Shown here one piece after another: positions 9,218 to 12,694 of a DNA stretch of 12,694 nt; the stretch's first letter is position 1, and every line of letters starts with the position of its first letter. The notes beneath the pieces are model-generated. The model searched no databases and was not told the DNA's origin. It saw only the letters and a program-made list of their open reading frames with translations. The position numbers and the translations under genes are program-made. The stretch is from Conidiobolus incongruus B7586. Lineage: Eukaryota > Entomophthoromycota > Entomophthoromycetes > Entomophthorales > Conidiobolaceae. Location: NCBI GenBank assembly GCA_000697335.1, contig JNEM01014648.1, positions 1 to 12,694 of the forward strand. The letters are read 5' to 3'.

Positions 9218-9289
9218 TCTTCGATAGTATAGTGGTGAGTATCCCCGCCTGTCACGCGGGTGACCTGGGTTCAATTCCCAGTCGGAGAG
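9218..9289 (+). tRNA. tRNA-Asp (anticodon GTC)
   Basis: A 72-nt cloverleaf without intron. The acceptor stem TCTTCGA (9218-9224) pairs with TCGGAGA (9282-9288), with one T:G wobble. The anticodon stem CCCGC/GCGGG encloses the loop CTGTCAC with anticodon GTC at 9251-9253. The T stem CTGGG/CCCAG holds TTCAATT, and the discriminator base is G. Internal Pol III promoters are intact: A box TAGTATAGTGG (9225-9235) and B box GGTTCAATTCC (9268-9278). The D arm and anticodon arm match the highly conserved eukaryotic tRNA-Asp. The CCA end is not encoded, as normal in eukaryotes. It appears functional. Confidence 0.97.
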
Positions 9290-9292
9290 GAC

Positions 9293-9297
9293 TTTTT
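9293..9297 (+). terminator. Pol III terminator of tRNA-Asp
   Basis: A run of five T starts 4 nt after the tRNA 3' end, the standard RNA polymerase III termination signal on the coding strand. A second, longer T run follows near 9308. Confidence 0.85.
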
Positions 9298-10013
9298 ATC
9301 AACTTAATTTTTTTTTTCAATCAATTTATCCAAATTTTCAAAATACATGTGTTGTATATCAGATTGAATCAATATTTATGTTCTTGTGAAAAAAATTTTT
9401 GAATATATTTCTAATTATACCTAAACTATTATTAATATATTATGATAATTTTTACTACTCAAGTGTTTGAATAATGAAAATTAAAAATTAACTCTTAATT
9501 TCATTTTACCAACTATTAATTAAATTCATTTAAAAAAATTGAAATATATGATAATATATTATAGTATATAATGTTATGAATTTTAATGAATATAATAAAT
9601 TGAGATATATTTTTGGAATATATTTGGTATTTTTGATATCGATATTTATCCAAATATTACAAATATCATTAAAATTTATTTTAAAATCAAACAATGAATG
9701 CTGAGCTTGTTCAATTCATCTTGTATCTTCATATTTATAAAATGTTATATTATGCCATATTTTGAGTGGTTTGATATAGGTTATAAACATTATATTATAA
9801 TAAGTCTTAAGATTGGGTTTATTTTTAATTATATATATAATTTCTATAAAATATTAAGCTAGGATCCATCTACCAATCGCGATCTACTTTAATTGAAATA
9901 TATCATAAAAATGATTCAGAATATTGAAATATATATTAAATAAAAGTTTTTATACATTAATATATAGTTTTTTAAATTTCAAATTTGTTTTTATTGAATC
10001 ATTTCTTTTTCAG
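9298..10013. other. AT-rich spacer, no gene seen
   Basis: No convincing coding frame. Short patches with more G/C occur near 9690-9725 and 9860-9895 but give only short open runs. The sequence ATTTCTTTTTCAG at 10001-10013 looks like a 3' splice site preceding the coding-like fragment that follows. Confidence 0.45.
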
Positions 10014-10377
10014 GTTATTTTATCTATTTTTGGAAATATGCTCTATATAAATATATATCAAGACAGCATTTACAATCTTTTAAACATATATCCATTAGAT
10101 TATATTGACTTGGTTAATTATAGATAAACATAAATTAAATAGTTGAAAAACTGTTGTGTTTTGTAAGGTTATTCAATAAAGATGATTGTTAGTAAATTAT
10201 TTGAATAGTTGAATCAGTGAATTTTATAATTTAATAAATACTATTTTCTTGACTATCTAATTGAGATGGACGCTAAATTTTGAAATGCAACAAAACCACA
10301 GTTCATACAAACTTAATAACAAGCTTAATTTATATACCCTTCGGACTTTTTTTAAATACTCATATTCATATTAATAA
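10014..10377 (+). pseudogene. Coding-like fragments of unknown identity, probably a gene relic
   Basis: After a splice-acceptor-like TTTTTCAG, one frame (10014-10127) reads VILSIFGNMLYINIYQDSIY and NLLNIYPLDYIDLVNYR then stops. Further on, near 10264-10377, another open run reads RWTLNFEMQQNHSSYKLNNK and LNLYTLRTFFKYSYSY. Between them there are stops. No domain is recognised; a leucine-rich F-box-like region is conceivable but unsupported. These could be worn exons of a lost gene or chance frames, and the upstream part of the first open frame (from 9924) is low-complexity and unlikely to be coding. Confidence 0.22.
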
Positions 10378-10680
10378 AAATGAAAATTGATAATTGTGAA
10401 TTTTTTATAGTCAATATTAGATTTTATTGTACAAAATAGTAATATATTGTTAACTAAAATATAGTAAATAATATTTTTATTTAATACTATATTTTTTCCA
10501 TGATACAGTGAGAGTTAAATTGTTCAAATATTTGATCAATATGCCTTAATATAGTGTAGCTTAACATAAACAAATATTTTTTTAACAAAAGGTTTGGATT
10601 TTATAAAAAACTATAAAATAGTTACTTCATTAAGGAAAAAATAATTGATTTTAAACCACTGAAGAATTTAATTTGACAAT

Positions 10681-10708
10681 TTTGACCGCTGCTTAATAAT
10701 GTGATAGT
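10681..10708 (+). repeat. Direct repeat copy A, upstream of the secreted-protein gene
   Basis: Matches 11641-11668 at 22 of 28 positions, including the uninterrupted 12-mer GCTGCTTAATAA. It lies 138 nt before the start codon at 10846. The paired copy lies about 250 nt after the stop, so the gene is bracketed by the repeat. Confidence 0.4.
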
Positions 10709-10711
10709 GTG

Positions 10712-10731
10712 GCTGAACTTCAAATTTCAGC
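10712..10731. other. Hairpin upstream of the secreted-protein gene
   Basis: GCTGAA (10712-10717) and TTCAGC (10726-10731) form a perfect 6-bp inverted repeat around an 8-nt loop, directly after repeat copy A and 115 nt before the start codon. It is a candidate promoter or 5' untranslated element. The support is modest. Confidence 0.3.
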
Positions 10732-10845
10732 AACCTACAATTCGAAACATTTTAAATTCCCTTTGTTGTTAAAAGAGTATATTCTTCCAAAATATAAGAT
10801 CAAGCAGTAATAAAGGATTATTGATTCATATTACGCAAATAAATA

Positions 10846-11391
10846 ATGAAAGCGTTAAACATAATAATTATATTATTACCCGCCTTAGCGCACCCAATAT
10901 TAAATCGTCGTGAGTCACCCACTGAACCTTTATCAAAGGTGGGGCAACTCGCAACAGATACAATAAACAAGGTCGTGGACCCCTATCAAGAGCAAATCAA
11001 AGTTATCAAGGATCCAATTGATGAAGCATTAAGATACATCCTTTTACCAATCAGAAACGGAATTCAAGATTTGAAAGATGCTAACGATAAACATCAAGAT
11101 GAAATTAGACGGAGTCAATTGGTGAAATCAGTTAAAACTGATGATTTCAATAATTTACCTCCATTAGTGTTACAAACTTTGTACAATATAAAGGATAATA
11201 TTGACAACACAATAAAATCTGATTTGAATCATATCTTAGGTCCTGATACATCACAGTGGTTACTTCAACTCCATGACAATTTCATGTTTAAAAATCCTTT
11301 CGCTCAAACTAGCACTACCGCTCAACCAAGTCAAATGAGTCCAAATCATCCATCCTTGCAGGGCCCTCCAAGTTTTAATCTATATATTTAG
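10846..11391 (+). CDS. Predicted secreted protein with 11-residue amphipathic repeats, 181 aa
   Basis: The N-terminus MKALNIIIILLPALA is a classic signal peptide with an A-L-A cleavage site after residue 15. A dibasic RR at 21-22 could be a Kex2-type processing site. The mature part has no cysteine. Residues 32-75 show an 11-residue period: Pro at 46, 57 and 68, and hydrophobic residues at 32, 43, 54, 65, 76 and at 40, 51, 62, 73. This is the pattern of amphipathic alpha-11 helices as in exchangeable apolipoproteins. A charged helical section follows to about 135, then a Pro/Ser/Thr/Gln-rich tail (about 150-178). No known family is recognised. G/C content and codon variety are clearly above the flanks, supporting a real single-exon gene. 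The ATG is preceded by AATAAATA, as in the synthetase gene. The protein may act outside the cell or at the wall, perhaps binding lipid or surfaces; this role is inferred from the repeat only. Confidence 0.8.
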   Translation: MKALNIIIILLPALAHPILNRRESPTEPLSKVGQLATDTINKVVDPYQEQIKVIKDPIDEALRYILLPIRNGIQDLKDANDKHQDEIRRSQLVKSVKTDDFNNLPPLVLQTLYNIKDNIDNTIKSDLNHILGPDTSQWLLQLHDNFMFKNPFAQTSTTAQPSQMSPNHPSLQGPPSFNLYI

Positions 11392-11640
11392 GAATTTAAA
11401 TTCACAATATATATTCAATCTAATATGAGAACATCCTTCAGTGATATATTCTATATATTTAAATTTTAAAATTAATCAAAATGACAATGTCATAGTTATT
11501 TAAGATATATATTTATAAAATTATATGTGTCATTTGATTTCAAAAGTATTGATATTAAGCTTATTTAAGTTAATAGGTAAGGTCAATTTTAAAATTTGGT
11601 ATATGCCAAATAAATTGAAAGAAATTTATATTAAAAAAGT

Positions 11641-11668
11641 TTTTACTGCTGCTTAATAAATCGATAAT
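11641..11668 (+). repeat. Direct repeat copy B, downstream of the secreted-protein gene
   Basis: Second copy of the 28-nt repeat at 10681-10708, same orientation, 22 of 28 identical. It could mark a local duplication, or a promoter element of a neighbouring lost gene copy. Confidence 0.4.
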
Positions 11669-12575
11669 AAGCTTAGTTAACCAACATATATATCTATTAC
11701 CAAAATTTCCAATGAATTAATTGTTTTGTTTAAATAATTTTCTATACTTAAATCAAATACTGTTTTATAAATCATAATCATTTCAATTTAATTTTATTAT
11801 TATTTTTAAATAACAATAAGTTATATGATAATTCAATATATTCATTATAGATATATAATATAACTCTTTAGGACAATTTCAACAAAAAAAATTCTAAAAA
11901 TCATAAATTTTAAATTTTTCCTAAGTTAAACAAAGAGCATTTATTAAAATATTATATTATGCAAAATATTTTATATCAACTATTCATAAAAATCTCCAAA
12001 TAATAAGTGGTGGCAAAAGGTTTTAAAATATAATATTATAAACTAATTTATTTAACTTAAAGCTAGAAAGTTTTGCAAGCACAATAATAATAAGACTAAT
12101 ATAATATAAAGGAAAACTAATTAAAAAATAAAATGGCCTTTAATATAATACCAATAATAAGACAAAATGATATAAAAGTAAATAAAATTTAATTAAGCTT
12201 TATAAACAAATAAGTCAATATTGATATTTTAGGATTTATATTATATAGTACCAATATATTATGATATTGATATAATATAGTCTCAATTTTAAAAATAATA
12301 AAAAAATAAAGAAATAATAAATAATTAATAAAAAATATTTTTTACTATCTTAGGTTTTTTTTAAATATCAAATTTTTGTTTATAAATAAAAAAACTAATT
12401 ACTAATATTATAGTTCTCTCTAATTAACTCAAAATTAATAATCAAACATCTTTTGATATTTTTTAAAAGGAAATTAATATTAATTTTAAGCTAGGCCTTA
12501 TTTATTGATAAAAATGCAAATTATTATATATTTAAATAAACTTAGATATATTATAATACTATATTAAATTAATAA

Positions 12576-12596
12576 CTTAATTAATAATTAATTAAG
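12576..12596. repeat. Perfect palindrome in AT desert
   Basis: Arms CTTAATTAAT and ATTAATTAAG around a single central A give a 21-nt palindrome with C and G only at its two ends. In near-pure A/T sequence such symmetry is not rare, so functional meaning is doubtful. Confidence 0.35.
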
Positions 12597-12694
12597 ATAA
12601 TAATTATTATATTTAATTAAATAACTAGTTGAGATAATTATAATATTTATATTTAGTTAAAAAATTTAATTTTATAATTCAAATATTATTATAT

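Larger units (their letters stand above)
11392..12694. other. AT desert downstream, no gene seen
   Basis: Holds the 3' region of the secreted-protein gene, then almost pure A/T sequence to the window end. Short patches with some G/C at 12000-12020, 12060-12080 and 12488-12520 give no coherent frame. No RNA gene is visible. The compositional change is as strong as in 1928-3400. Confidence 0.55.

Noticed and set aside
9924-10013. Upstream part of the 67-codon open frame
   Set aside because: The first 30 residues are Phe/Ile/Leu/Tyr/Lys text expected from AT-rich sequence, and a splice-acceptor-like CAG separates it from the more protein-like part, so the ATG at 9924 was not used as a gene start.
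11940-12130. Minus-strand frame with text like PFATTYYLEIF as a second transposase relic
   Set aside because: Only a dozen or so residues look protein-like and no transposase motif or terminal repeat accompanies them.
1-12694. CRISPR arrays, bacterial operons, Shine-Dalgarno sites, riboswitches
   Set aside because: No regularly spaced repeats or bacterial-type gene clusters are present, and introns together with the eukaryotic tRNA and acyl-CoA synthetase indicate a eukaryotic nuclear locus.

Overview
The window looks like nuclear DNA from a very AT-rich eukaryote, most likely an early-diverging fungus. The evidence is an intron-containing, yeast-type long-chain acyl-CoA synthetase gene with three 55-56 nt introns, a eukaryotic tRNA-Asp with internal A and B boxes and a T-run terminator, a decayed Tc1/mariner transposon, and long G/C-depleted intergenic stretches. 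The style fits Zoopagomycota/Entomophthorales (Conidiobolus-like) or other AT-rich lineages such as Glomeromycotina. That assignment is inference, because no rRNA or other clean marker is present.

Layout. Positions 1-354 are AT-rich flank. Positions 355-1925 hold a complete but dead Tc1 element with TA target duplication, terminal inverted repeats of IR/DR type and a minus-strand DD34E transposase relic. Positions 1928-3400 are an almost featureless AT desert. Positions 3406-3900 form a G/C-richer island that reads like an eroded coding sequence and carries two perfect hairpins. Positions 4480-5720 hold more eroded, plus-strand, coding-like frames of unknown identity. Positions 5721-6305 are the upstream region of the main gene, with a cluster of four perfect palindromes at 6077-6166. 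Positions 6306-8502 are the acyl-CoA synthetase gene (four exons, 676 aa). Positions 9218-9289 are tRNA-Asp(GTC) with a T5 terminator. Positions 10014-10377 contain weak coding-like fragments. Positions 10846-11391 encode a predicted secreted, cysteine-free 181-aa protein with an 11-residue, proline-phased amphipathic repeat. Positions 11392-12694 are again AT desert.

Function. Only three elements look alive: the acyl-CoA synthetase (activation of fatty acids for lipid synthesis, import or beta-oxidation), the tRNA, and the small secreted protein. The secreted protein's 11-mer pattern recalls exchangeable apolipoprotein-type lipid-binding helices, but nothing links it mechanistically to the synthetase 2.3 kb away. 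The rest of the window records transposon insertion and strong C-to-T/G-to-A erosion. I do not see a convincing new multi-gene system. The best leads are the 11-mer secreted protein, the palindrome cluster upstream of the synthetase gene, and the unidentified decayed coding islands.
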